Positions 20,640 through 32,009 of a stretch of DNA of 64,000 nucleotides are shown here, one piece after another. The number at the start of each line of letters is the position of its first letter. The stretch's first letter is position 1. Under the pieces are notes generated by a model that had not been told where the DNA came from, made no database searches, and worked only from the letters and a program-made list of their open reading frames with translations. Origin of the DNA: Cotesia glomerata (Eukaryota > Arthropoda > Insecta > Hymenoptera > Braconidae); the NCBI RefSeq assembly GCF_020080835.1, contig NW_025401664.1:310001-374000 (forward strand), written 5' to 3'. Made by a program: the position numbers and the translations under genes.

Positions 20640-21560
20640 AAGATTCTTTATGAGGCTGAAAAAACTGCGTTGAGTGCCGCCAACCGCGTGAAAATCGGTT
20701 CATTCATCCAAAAGTTATTGCGGTTTGAAAATTAAAAAAAAATTGTTCTATGAAACTTCTATCAGACATTTATGCTCGAAGAGCTCAAAAGCAAATAAAA
20801 GCTATTCCTATAAGCTCAGAGAGCTCAAAGCAACACATAAATTGTATTTTTGAGCTCGGAGAGCTCAAAAACATCATATGCGCAATTTTAAGCACCGAGG
20901 TATGGAATTAGCGGGAAGTTGCAGGGATGGCCTTCAGGGTCTACCGTTTTTCTATTTTTTTTCTTATAAAATTAAATTTAGAGCAGTGTTTACATCAAAA
21001 AATTTTTTAGACGATCAATATTTTTGCTTTCATATCAATAAATTGCCATTAATTATTAATTAATGATATTTTTTTTAACCTCCCGCTAAGAAAATTACAA
21101 ATTTTCAAAAGTTGGGAATTTATTGGTTTCATCCCGTTTTTCGAAAATCGAGTTTTCAACGGATGTTAATGTTTTGAGGTCCTAGAAGGCGTCCCCGAAT
21201 GTTTTCGCGATCATGTCTGTATGTCTGTATGTATGTGTGTAAACCTCTCATAACTTCTAAACGGCTTGACTGATCATAACCAGATAGTTGACGATCCAAA
21301 GAGTATTATTTCCATTAAATTTTGTGAAAATTTGGATCGATTCGGATCGCTAGATTTTGAGAAATCTCAACAATAAAATTTTCAAAAAGTGGTTCCTTTG
21401 GAATAACTTCTATACGGATTTATCGATCAATTCGAAAAACTATTCTGCTCTTAAACTTGAAAAACCACGTCGATTGCTATCAGTCCCGTCAAAATCGGTT
21501 AATTCGTTCGGGAGTTATCGAATACGAAAAATTTCGAAAAAAGTGTTTTTTTTTTACATA
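20640..21560 (+). repeat. Dispersed repeat family X, forward copy
   Basis: Modules in order: CGCGTGAAAATCGGTTCATTC (about 20690), GAGCTC words (20770-20870), GCGGGAAGTTGCAGGGATGG (about 20911), GAGGTCCTAGAAGGCGTCC (about 21176) with TGTATG repeats, CTCATAACTTCTAAACGG, and CCACGTCGATTGCTATCAG (about 21464). This is the clearest single full unit (about 900 bp). Confidence 0.7.
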
Positions 21561-21619
21561 ACTCCAACATTTTTCAACATTTTTACTTTTTTTTCCAATT
21601 CTGTCGAGAGAATTTTTTG

Positions 21620-21955
21620 ATCCGAACAAAAACAGTTTCACTGTAAAAAATTGCGCCAAGGCCACGTTCATAAAACTCATCTCAATAACATTTGCACTTT
21701 ACAAAAAAAATTAGGCTCGTTTCAATAATTTTCATTTTCTACAAAAAGATGTAAAATACTAAAAAATACCAAGAAACCGTCATAATGTTGAAAAAATTGA
21801 AAAAAAATTTGTTGAAAATTAAAAAATTAAAAAAAAAAAATTTTATCGTACTTGGCGCGCGTCATTAAGTACCCCAAACTTTTTCGGAAGAATTTCAACT
21901 CAAGAAAAATCGATTTCGCTTGTATATATATAATCATATTATATATTTATATAGA
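21620..21955 (+). repeat. Repeat Z, copy 1
   Basis: Starts TCCGAACAAAAACAGTTTC and contains AAATTGCGCCAAGG, AATAACATTTGCACTTTAC, AACCGTCATAATGTTG and TTATCGTACTTGGCGCGC. It runs through CGATTTCGCTTGTATATAT into repeat Y. Similar to 37671-37945 and, inverted, to 38505-38773 and 39111-39382. Confidence 0.75.
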
Positions 21956-22779
21956 TCTACAGATTCGGTAGAATCTGGCGCCAAGTTCCGTTCAACAATC
22001 CCGTTGCAAACGGAGCGCCAGACTACCGAATGTGTTTACTGTAAGCAGAACGGTTTTTTGAGGTTGCGAAATTTAATTTAATTCTACGGTACTTTTTTTC
22101 ACTAATTTGTTTATTATAACAGTAAATCATAATTTATTTTACCGTATTAACTAATTTATATTCACTTATAACAATTTATTTACTTGAAATTATCAAATTA
22201 TATCAGCACATACTATAGTGCGCTCACATTTTTCGATCCTGACTTTTTTTTTATGTAAAAAGTGACATGCTACAGACTAGATAAAATAAAAATGTGTAGT
22301 AATCCTCCTATAGATACGCAACTACAGTTGAAAAAAGTAATTCACAGCTTACATTTACGGCCGCCAGGACGCACTGGAATTATATCTACATAAACTGTAG
22401 CTTTAAGGGGATAGTTTGCGATAAAAAATGCAGCCAACGCGAGATTTAAGTTAGTACCGTAGAAAAGTAAACTCCAATCTTGAAGGTGCTCACACACGTG
22501 TTAATGAACTAAGGTAAATTGCTTGCAATTATCCTTTTATTTATTTACTTTGTTTATTTACTTTGAGCTCTCTGCGAGAAAGTACTGTATATAATTCTAT
22601 ATAATAAACTAACGATGTGACTAAGGTGCAGCAAACAAACAATACGACTCCGTACACAAACAGCACCGTATGTATACAAAGTGCTACAAATCCCGGGAAA
22701 TTCAAATTTTATACGTAATTCACCCTCGTAGAGCGGCACATGTACGAAGTCGTACACATACTACAGAATAAATGAAGTA

Positions 22780-22783
<4 letters not shown>
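21956..22783 (+). repeat. Repeat Y, copy 1, carrying a terminal hairpin and a TAA tract
   Basis: Begins with a hairpin-forming block: ATTCGGTAGAATCTGGCGCC (about 21964-21983) against GGAGCGCCAGACTACCGAAT (about 22013-22032). The body extends to a TAA tract into which R4-like copy B is inserted. Inverted relatives are 39432-39890 and 49143-49800. It is joined to repeat Z on its left, the same order as seen in reverse at 39432-40012. Confidence 0.7.
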
Positions 22784-22837
<54 letters not shown>

Positions 22838-25575
22838 GCGGTGCTTGCTACGTGGCCTCCAAGCGGCGCATCGCGGGAAACGCAGACCATAACACCAGGT
22901 CTGTAGGCGAACGACGTAGCCGATGCAGTGGGCCAACTACCCACTGCATTGAAATACTGAGTTACAACAAGGCGTAATCTCAGAAGTGCTCCCCACAACC
23001 GGTCCTTTTCGGATGAGGACCATTCATCAGGTGGGAGGAGCACGCCGGACCCGATGAACGATGACGACCCTGGCGCTTTAAGGACTTTCTTTAAGTGGAC
23101 GGAGGAACTACGAGTCGACCTCTTGGTGTGCTACCAACGTAGCGAGCCGGGGGTGAGCGGTTATATGGCCCGGATGCACACTCTTTGGAGTGATATGCAT
23201 CCGGAGCTAGAGCATTTTACGCCTAAACACCTGCGTAATTATGCCGCTTATCTTCGGCGTAATAGAAGATCGCTTGTGCCGGATAGAAGGCAGTCTAATA
23301 GACTTTCCTTTCCGGCGCAATTACACCAAGAGCGACGCCGTTCCTCCTTGGATAACAACAATCCCTTTATAGGACGGCAAGTAAGTATATCTAAAAAGAT
23401 AACTTACTCCCAACAACAACTTGACAAGGTCAATGAAGATCTCCTTACACAGATCCAGGAGGATTCCACTCTGCTCGCTGTGAACCAGGTTGTGTATGGT
23501 GCAGCAGTTTCGGCTTTTCCGAGAGAGAGACATTGTCTCTCGATCGAGGCAAGGTTGAGACAGCGCATCTCACAACTTGGACTCAAAATTGACAGATCCC
23601 GGAAACAGGTCTCCCGCATTCAGTGTGTGATTGAGTTTGAAACAACTCAAAGAGCATACACGCCCCGAATTCGGCGCATTGCTGCTGAACTTCGGTGGCG
23701 TCATCACACACTGAATAAGAGTACTCTTCTTGTCATCAAGGAAGAGTCTCTCAATAAATTGCGGGCTCTAGTGACTGCCAAAAAGTCACTAGAGAAACGG
23801 CTGAAGCGGTTGGTCGACAACTCGTTGTTTCGATCCAGCCCTTCACGCTTTCTGACACCAAAGACCGATGTTACCGGGAATTATCCAACACCTGAGCGGG
23901 TGGAAGCTTTTTGGACTGAGTTGTATGGAGATCAACCAAACGTGAACGCCAATACTCCAGCTCTGCACGACTTTAAAGCATTCTGTCGGGAACACCGTAG
24001 ACAGAATGCTGATGAAGAGAGCCCTGCAGTCAGTGTGAATGAAGTTCGTTCAGCTCTAAATGGCAGCAAAATTGGGCTGCCCCGGGACCAGATGGCATAA
24101 ATGTCTTTTGGTGGAAGAAGTTTACTTCTACCCACCTCCATCTGGCCCGTATATTTACATCGTACATTAGAGCTGACGAACCGATTCCAGACTGGCTCGT
24201 GGAAGGGCGAACCGTACTGATACCAAAAAAAGGTGACTTGTCTGACCCAAAGAATTACAGGCCTATCACCTGCTTGAATGCGGTTTATAAAATTTTTACA
24301 AAAATTTTAAACAACCGTATTTTGCATGAGATAGAACCTGTATGGCAACAGATATATGAACAGCGTGGCAGCAAAAGAGGCCTGTCAGGTTGCAAAGAGA
24401 ACTTGATAGTTGATCGATGTGTCACACAAGATGCGATCTACTATCAACGCAACCTGTCAATGGCCTGGATCGACTATCGCAAGGCATTTGACTCAACTTC
24501 TCATGAGTTGATTTTATATCTCCTCAAATGCCTGGGGGTCAATCCTGAAATAGTGGAATGCATTCGGCGTACAATGCAGCTTTGGCGAACGCGTTTTCAC
24601 ATTGGAAGTGGAAACGCATTGTACATGACCGGAGTTGTAGAGTACAAACGAGGGGTCTTCCAAGGTGATTCCTTAAGCCCTCTGCTGTTTTGCATCTCAC
24701 TGCTGCCTATATCTGTTGCTCTCCGTAAAACTCGTGGGTACTCTGTGGGGCCTCCGGGTGATCGAAAATACTCGATTACCCATCTGCTTTATATGGATGA
24801 CCTGAAGCTGTATAGTGCTGATGAAGATCATCTACAGGCGGCCCTTAACATCGTAGCAGAGTACACGCGGGATGTCGGAATGTCTTTTGGGTTGGACAAG
24901 TGTGCGGTCGTACATCTGGCGAGGGGTAAGTGCTCTGTTACGGGTGATGATGTCGAGTTGGTAGATGGGAGCGTTTTAAGACAATTAGACGCCGGAGAGT
25001 TGTATAGATATCTAGGAATGGAAGAGCACCGCATGCATGCGGTCTCCGAAGTCCAAGCAACTCTCCGTAGTGAGTATGTTAGGAGACTCCGGAAAATTTG
25101 GTCCTTCGAACTTTCCAGTAAAAATAAAGTCTCCGCTACTAACACGCTCGCTGTCCCAGTCTTACTATACTCTTTCAGTGTCTTGAAATGGGCCCGAAGG
25201 GATCTGCGAGATCTCGACATCAGATCCCGTAAGACTATCAATATGAATCGGAGCATGCACCCCAATTCATCAGTCGCCAGATTATACCTCTCCCGGTCGA
25301 TCGGTGGGAGAGGTTTGGAGAGCTTGGAGCGGCTTCACGATCGTTTAGTGCTGGGTTTAACACACGAAGTTGTCAATTTCACTGCAGATGAGGATGACTT
25401 CCTTATGCAAATTGTTCATAAACATGAGAATGCGCATAAGGGGTCGTTCTTGTATAAGGCAGCTATATATGCAGCAAGAACCCTTGGTCTTGGAGAGATA
25501 AACGCTCTTATGGAACTCCGAAAGGAGGAATTCAAGAGCGTCATCAGGAACGCCGAGGAAAAACTACTCCTAGGC
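22838..25575 (+). mobile_element. R4/Dong-like retrotransposon, copy B, 3' truncated
   Basis: Intact 5' end (GCGGTGCTTGCTACG) after a TAA tract at about 22784-22837. It breaks off in the coding region after CTACTCCTAGGC at 25575 and is followed without a gap by copy C, which lacks its 5' end. Loss of the 3' end is unusual for an element that inserts by target-primed reverse transcription, so a later deletion or recombination is likely. Confidence 0.8.
23054..25575 (+). pseudogene. R4/Dong-like polyprotein, copy B (frameshift, C-terminus lost)
   Basis: Starts at the family ATG. One A is missing in the run of GGCAGCAAAATTGGG (about 24066-24071), shifting the frame inside the APGPDG block; the second frame then stays open. 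Motifs A (AWIDYRKAFDS), B (FQGDSLSPLL) and C (YMDD, about 24793) are intact. The sequence ends after KLLLG, so CCHC and endonuclease are absent. It shares with copy D the LDKVNEDLLTQIQEDST variant that copies A, C and E do not have. Confidence 0.85.
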
Positions 25576-28500
25576 GGAGCTAGAGCATTTTACGCCTAAA
25601 CACCTGCGTAATCATGCCGCTTATCTTCGGCGTAATAGAAGATCGCTTGTGCCGGATAGAAAGCAGTCTAATAGACTTTCCTTTCCGGCGCAATTACACC
25701 AAGAGCGACGCCGATCCTCCTTGGATGACAACAATCCCTTTAAAGGACGGCAAGTAAGTATATCTAAAAAGATAACTTACTCCCAACAACAGCTAGAAGC
25801 GGTAAATGAAGATCTCCGTGCAAACATCCTGGAGGATTCCACTCTGCTCGCTGTGAACCAGGTTGTGTATGGTGCAGCAGTTTCGGCTTTTCCGAGAGAG
25901 AGACATCGTCTCTCAATCGAGGCAAGGTTGAGACAGCGCATCGCACAACTTGGCGACAAAATTGACAGATCCCGGAAACACGTCTCTCGCATCCAATGTG
26001 TGATTGAGTTCGAAACAACCCAACGAGCATACACGCCCCGAGTACGTCGCATTGCTGCTGAACTTCGGTGAGTTATCACACATTGAATAAAAGTACTCTT
26101 CTTGTCATCAAAGAAGAGTCGCTTAATAAATTGCGAGCTCTAGTGACTGCCAAAAAGTCACTAGAGAAAAGGCTGAAACGGCTGGTTGACAATTCGTTGT
26201 TTCGATCTAGCCCTTCACGCTTTCTGACACCAAAGACTGTTGTTACCGGAAATTATCCAGCACCTGAGCGGGTGGAAGCCTTTTGGACTGAGTTGTATGG
26301 AGATCAACCAAACGTAAACGCCAACACTCCAGCTCTGCATGACTTCAAAGTATTTTGTCGGAAACACCGTCGACAGAATGCTGATGAAGAGAGCCCTGCA
26401 GTCAGTGTAAATGAAGTTTGTTTAGCTCTAGATGGCAGCAGAAATTGGGCTGCCCCGGGACCAGATGGCATTAGTGTCTTCTGGTGGAAGAAGTTTACTT
26501 CTACCTACCTCCATTTGGCCCGTATATTTACATCCTACATCAGAGCTGACGAACCGATTCCAGACTGGCTCGTAGAAAGGCGAACCGTACTGATACCCAA
26601 AAAAAGTGACTTGTCTGACCCAAAAAATTACAGGCCTATCACCTGCCTGAATGCGGTTTATCAAATTTTTACAAAAATTTTAAACAACCGTATTTTGCAG
26701 GAGATAGAACCTGTATGGCAACAGATATATGAACAGCGTGGCAGCAAAAGAGGCCTGTCAGGTTGCAAAGAGAACTTGATAGTTGATCGATGTGTCACAC
26801 AAGATGCGATCTACTATCAACGCAACCTGTCAATGGCCTGGATCGACTATCGCAAGGCATTTGACTCAACTTCTCATGAGTTGATTTTATATCTCCTCAA
26901 ATGCCTGGGGGTCAATCCTGAAATAGTGGAATGCATTCGGCGTACAATGCAGCTCTGGCGAACGCGTTTTCACATTGGAAGTGGAAACGCATTGCACATA
27001 ACCGGAGTTGTAGAGTACAAACGAGGGGTCTTCCAAGGTGATTCCTTGAGCCCTCTGCTGTTTTGCATCTCACTGCTGCCTATATCTGTTGCTCTCCGTA
27101 AAACTCGTGGGTACTCTGTGGGGCCTCCGGGTGATCGAAAATACTCGATTACCCATCTGCTTTATATGGATGACCTGAAGCTTTATAGTGCTGATGAAGA
27201 TCATCTACAGGCGGCTCTTAACATCGTAGCAGAGTACACGCGGGATGTCGGAATGTCTTTTGGGTTGGACAAGTGTGCGGTCGTACATCTGGCGAGGGGT
27301 AAGTGCTCTGTTACGGGTGATGATGTCGAGTTGGTAGATGGGAGCGTTTTAAGACAATTAGACGCCGGAGAGTTGTATAGATATCTAGGAATGGAAGAGC
27401 ACCGCATGCATGCGGTCTCCGAAGTCCAAGCAACTCTCCGTAGCGAGTATGTTAGGAGACTCCGGAAAATTTGGTCCTCCGAACTTTCCGGCAAAAATAA
27501 AGTCTCCGCTACTAACATGCTCGCTGTCCCAGTCTTACTATACTCTTTCGGTGTCTTAAAATGGGCCCGAAAGGATCTGCGAGATCTCGACATCAAAACC
27601 CGTAAGACTATCAACATGAACCGGAGCATGCACCCCAATTCATCAGTCGCCAGATTATACCTCTCCCGGTCGATCGGTGGGAGAGGTTTGCAGAGCTTGG
27701 AGCGGCTTCACGATCGTTTAGTCCTGGGTTTAACACACGAAGTTGTCAATTTCACTGCAGATGAGGATGACTTTCTTATGCAAATTGTTCATAAACATGA
27801 GAATGCGCATAAGGGGTCGTTCTTATATAAGGCAGCAATATATGCGGCAAGAACCCTTGGTCTTGGAGAAATAAACGCTCTTATGGAACTCCGAAAGGAG
27901 GAATTCAAGAGCGTCATCAGGAACGCCGAGGAAAAACTACTCCTAGGCAAACTGATGGACAAGTCTATGCACAGCGTGTTCTTCAAACACGTGCGTGATC
28001 ATGGCTTGTCCACCCAGCTGACGTTTTCCTTCTTAAAGTCAGCTGGCCTGATGTCCGAGACTGAAGGGTTCATATTTGCTTGCCAAGATGGTGTCATTAA
28101 CACTCTAGAATACCGTAGCAAGGTGCTCCAGGTGCAGCTTCTGGACACGTCATGGAGGGCGTGTAAACAACATCCGGAGACGCTCATGCACATTTTGTCG
28201 GCATGTCCTGTGCTGGCGAGAGATGCATACATCCAGCGTCACATTGCTGCCCTGAGAGTACTGTACTACTATCTTCGTCACCGCTACGGTATTGACGTGA
28301 CACCGGTGCTGCCTTATCTGCCAGGAGATATTCCCCAGGTTGTTGAGAATGACAGTTGCAAAATTTATTGGAACATGCCGTTTGCAACAACTCGGCGGAT
28401 AGATCACAACAAACCTGATATTGTGCTCTTCGACAAGGCTACTCGTGACATTTATGTCATTGAGTTCTCGGCCCCGGCTGAATACAACATCTCAGCCAAA

Positions 28501-28755
28501 GAAGAGCACAAAAGACAGATATATCAGGATCTCCTGTTTGAAATTGGCAAACTTTACCCAGGTTACCGTGTCAAGCTCGTCGTCCTGATTGTTGGCGTCC
28601 TCGGAGGGATGAAACAGTCTTTTGTATCCTCACTTGCCAGAGTTCCAGCTTGCTCATCAAAAGCTGAATTCTTGGCGGTCAGGATGCAGAAGGCTGTCAT
28701 ACTAGGTTCCCTCCGTCTACTTAGGAAAATGACTTTGGCCTGCTGTGATCACTAA
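25576..28755 (+). pseudogene. R4/Dong-like polyprotein, copy C (one frameshift, longest open RT-endonuclease frame)
   Basis: A one-base deletion at about 26070 (CGGTGAGTTATC where others have CGGTGGCGTCATC) breaks the frame early. From 26068 the frame is open for 895 residues to the natural stop. Blocks seen: APGPDGISVFWWKKF, AWIDYRKAFDS, FQGDSLSPLLF, YMDD (about 27166), CRACKQHPETLMHILSAC and KPDIVLFDKATRDIYVIEF. Known family function: the endonuclease nicks the target and the RT primes cDNA synthesis from the nick. Enzymatic residues look intact in the open part, but without its N-terminus the copy should be non-autonomous. Confidence 0.85.
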
Positions 28756-28856
28756 CCGCCTTGTTGTGCGGAGTGGTCCAGCAGTAATGGATGGAGCTCA
28801 GGCTGGGCCCTCGGAGAATCGGACTCCGGGGACAACCCCCCTGAGCATTTAATAAC
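25576..28856 (+). mobile_element. R4/Dong-like retrotransposon, copy C, 5' truncated, with complete 3' end
   Basis: Begins in the coding region at GGAGCTAGAGCATTTTACGC, fused to copy B, and ends with the family 3' UTR (GAGCATTTAATAACA) before a long TAA tract. Its first 0.6-1.1 kb is more diverged from the other copies than the rest. Confidence 0.8.
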
Positions 28857-29017
<161 letters not shown>

Positions 29018-29111
29018 GCTTCTTTATTTAGCTTTTAGCTACAGCATATGAAAATTTTAAAAGATCTTAAATCTTTTATCACAGTTTTACACTTGATTTC
29101 TGTCTACAATT

Positions 29112-31970
29112 TTAAATTTTTCCTTCTCTTATTTCTTCTCTTAATAATTTCTTAAATGTTAGTAAATTACTCGCATTTTTTGTCTCTATTCTTAACTTAT
29201 TAAATAATGAAAAACCGTACATGTTTATTGTTTTTTGAGCACTTACAGTTCTTGTTCTTTGTACCAATATTCTATTTTTGTATCTTGTATTATAATTATG
29301 TTCATTATCTACAACAATTCTATTTAAATAGTCAGGTAACAAATTATTTTTCATCTTATATACAAACACACACACATTAAATTTAATTCTTTCTTCAACA
29401 GACAGAAAACATAGTGCATCTAACATACATCTAATTGGCGTATATCTATTAACTCTGAGTATTATTCTCATCGCTTTATTCTGACATTTTTGTAATTTAT
29501 TTAAACATTCCTCATTAATATTTATCAAAAGAGTTGAACAGTATTCAAAATATGAAGCGATCATCGATTTATAAATTAATACTTTTGTGTAATCACTTAC
29601 ATAACTACTCAGTCTGTACATTAAGTTAATTCTAGTATTAATTTTTTTAATAATATAGTAAGTGTGCCTATCAAAACATAAGAATTCATCAAGCATTACG
29701 CCTAAATATTTGGTTTCACTACATTGCATAATCTTCTCTCCTGCTAAAAACAATTCTATACTTTTAACGTTCTTTTTTCTCCTATCTCTAACTAGCATAA
29801 ATACAGTCTTTTTCACGTTTGGTTTAAGTGAATTAATGTTTAGCCAGACTCCCAGACCCTCTAGTGTCTTATTTAAAACATTTTCAATTTCTTTTTCATC
29901 TTTCGCACTATAATACAACATCTTGTCATCCGCAAATAATTTACATCGACATCCATACTTCTTTGCAATATTTACAACATCATTTATATACAAAATGAAG
30001 AGCAGTGGCCCCAAAATAGAACCTTGTGGCACACCGTGATTTACAGAAATTTTATTTGAGATAGCTTCACCAAATTTTACCTGTTGAGTCCTTTCATTCA
30101 AGTAACATTGGAACCACTCCAATGCACTACCACTTAAACCATACATTCTTAACTTTCTTATTAATCTATTTCTGTTAATCGTCTCAAATGCTCTTTTGAA
30201 ATCTATGAAAACTACTCCTATTATATTGCCTTGGTCTATCTCATTTCTCCATTCACACATTGTTTTTTGCAATGTTGCTTCACACGAATGATATACTCTA
30301 AAGCCAGACTGTTCTTCTTCTAAAATATTATTCCTATCAATGTGTTCTAGTAATCTATTTTTCACAACTTCTTCTAAAATCTTCTCTAATTCAGGTAATG
30401 TGTTGATCGGCCTGTACTCCTCCGCCTTATTAGTACCTTTAACTTTAGGTATCGGATGAATCAATGAGTTTTTCCATTCGTTTGGAATTTCTGATGACTC
30501 AAGACTGTAATTTATTAACTTTGTTATTACGATTCTATTTACACTCCATATCTTACTGATAATATCACAAGATATTACATTTCCTTTACCTTTATTCTTA
30601 TCTAACTTTTTAATTATAGAATTTAATTCCTTTTCATCAGCTTCTATTAACTTATCAAGTTTTGTCACTGATTCATCGTACCCAAAGTCATCAACATTAC
30701 AATTATACTTATCAACTACAATATCATTAACAATTTCTTCAACACTTTGTACAAAGTAATCATTAAATTTATTAGCAATAAGTGTATTTTCCTTAATTAG
30801 TTCATTATTGAAAACAATTTCTAATTCGGTTTCTACTTGACTTTTATTTCCTAGTATAGATTTCATATTTTTCCATAATTTTTTTGAGTTAGTTTTTTGA
30901 GAGTCGATCAATTTTTCATAATATTCTTTTTTCACGTTCCTTATTTCATTTACTACAGTATTTCTCAGTCTTTTGTAATTTTCCCACGCTTTATTACAAT
31001 TTCTATTTTTAAAAACTCTATAAGATTCATCTCTCATACTTATCAAATTTTTAATATGGCTATTAAACCATCTACTGTTCTGCCATTTATTTTTAATTAC
31101 ATATTCTTTTACTGGAGCTACGGAGTCTATACTATTTACAATAACATCTGTTAGAAGACGAATTTTTACCTTCGCACTTCCATTCTCATACTCTATATTA
31201 TTATCACATAGATTAACATAATAATTATATATATTTTTTTCTAAACTAACATAATTAAATTGACTATAGTCTCTTTTGTACTTAATATACGTATCACTGT
31301 CTGAAAAATTTATTATATTCTTAACTATTGGTAAAAATACTTTCACTATAAAATGATCTGAGATCCTTGGCACCTCCCAGACTTTAGTATTTATACTTTC
31401 ATTAGAAAAAACTAGATCAATTAGAGTTTTGGAATTAGATGTCACGCGAGTATATTCCTTAACCCATTGATACATACCAACACTCTTCATTTCTCTAATG
31501 AGCTTTCTTGAATACTGTGAATCTTTACTCACATCTATATTAAAGCCACCCACTAAAATAACTTGACCTTTTTCACTTAGTTTTTCATATTCTTGTATCA
31601 ATCTTTCTATAAATACACCATTACTCTGATTTGGAGAATGATATACGTTACTTACTATTACATTCTTAAATATACCTTTCAGTAAAATGCTACACATCCA
31701 CATATTTACTTCGCAACCGACATTATCAGTCACATTATCAATTACTTCATATTCAACATCTTTTCTTATATACATCACTACTCCTCCTGTTCTTTTATTA
31801 CTCGAAAACATTTTAACATTGTTATAATTACTAATCTCATATTCATGTTCACTCACATCAGCTGTCAAATGCGTTTCAGTTACACATACTATATCAATTC
31901 TCTTGTTTACCAACAACATTTTTAGTTCATCTAAATGCCATAACAAACCTTGGATATTTATAACTAACAT
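29112..31970 (-). CDS. CR1/Jockey-like ORF2: AP-endonuclease and reverse transcriptase, 952 aa
   Basis: The ATG at 31970 lies 39 bp after the ORF1 TAG, in the same frame, with the 13 intervening codons open. Endonuclease residues: N5, E32 (TETHL), Y110 (NVYHSPN), D185 (LIDLVF) and S204-D205-H206. The usual D of the G-D-F-N block is Gly here (GGFN, residues 141-144; codon GGC at 31547-31545). RT blocks: IHPIPKVKG, FIDFKRAFETI (motif A), HGVPQGSILGPLLF (motif B), FADD (motif C) and KYLGVMLD. The C-terminal stretch has normal thumb-like sequence and the stop is at 29112. The frame is complete, but the endonuclease is probably weakened or inactive by the Gly. Confidence 0.85.
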   Translation of the reverse strand: MLVINIQGLLWHLDELKMLLVNKRIDIVCVTETHLTADVSEHEYEISNYNNVKMFSSNKRTGGVVMYIRKDVEYEVIDNVTDNVGCEVNMWMCSILLKGIFKNVIVSNVYHSPNQSNGVFIERLIQEYEKLSEKGQVILVGGFNIDVSKDSQYSRKLIREMKSVGMYQWVKEYTRVTSNSKTLIDLVFSNESINTKVWEVPRISDHFIVKVFLPIVKNIINFSDSDTYIKYKRDYSQFNYVSLEKNIYNYYVNLCDNNIEYENGSAKVKIRLLTDVIVNSIDSVAPVKEYVIKNKWQNSRWFNSHIKNLISMRDESYRVFKNRNCNKAWENYKRLRNTVVNEIRNVKKEYYEKLIDSQKTNSKKLWKNMKSILGNKSQVETELEIVFNNELIKENTLIANKFNDYFVQSVEEIVNDIVVDKYNCNVDDFGYDESVTKLDKLIEADEKELNSIIKKLDKNKGKGNVISCDIISKIWSVNRIVITKLINYSLESSEIPNEWKNSLIHPIPKVKGTNKAEEYRPINTLPELEKILEEVVKNRLLEHIDRNNILEEEQSGFRVYHSCEATLQKTMCEWRNEIDQGNIIGVVFIDFKRAFETINRNRLIRKLRMYGLSGSALEWFQCYLNERTQQVKFGEAISNKISVNHGVPQGSILGPLLFILYINDVVNIAKKYGCRCKLFADDKMLYYSAKDEKEIENVLNKTLEGLGVWLNINSLKPNVKKTVFMLVRDRRKKNVKSIELFLAGEKIMQCSETKYLGVMLDEFLCFDRHTYYIIKKINTRINLMYRLSSYVSDYTKVLIYKSMIASYFEYCSTLLININEECLNKLQKCQNKAMRIILRVNRYTPIRCMLDALCFLSVEERIKFNVCVFVYKMKNNLLPDYLNRIVVDNEHNYNTRYKNRILVQRTRTVSAQKTINMYGFSLFNKLRIETKNASNLLTFKKLLREEIREGKI

Positions 31971-32009
31971 TTGACCTCTCGATAAGTGATTCTTATTAGT
32001 TACTCGTTG

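Noticed and set aside
22720..23043. Frames full of Tyr or Leu runs next to R4-like 5' ends
   Set aside because: They are translations of the TAA/TTA microsatellites and of the element's 5' UTR on the wrong strand; the runs have no coding signal.
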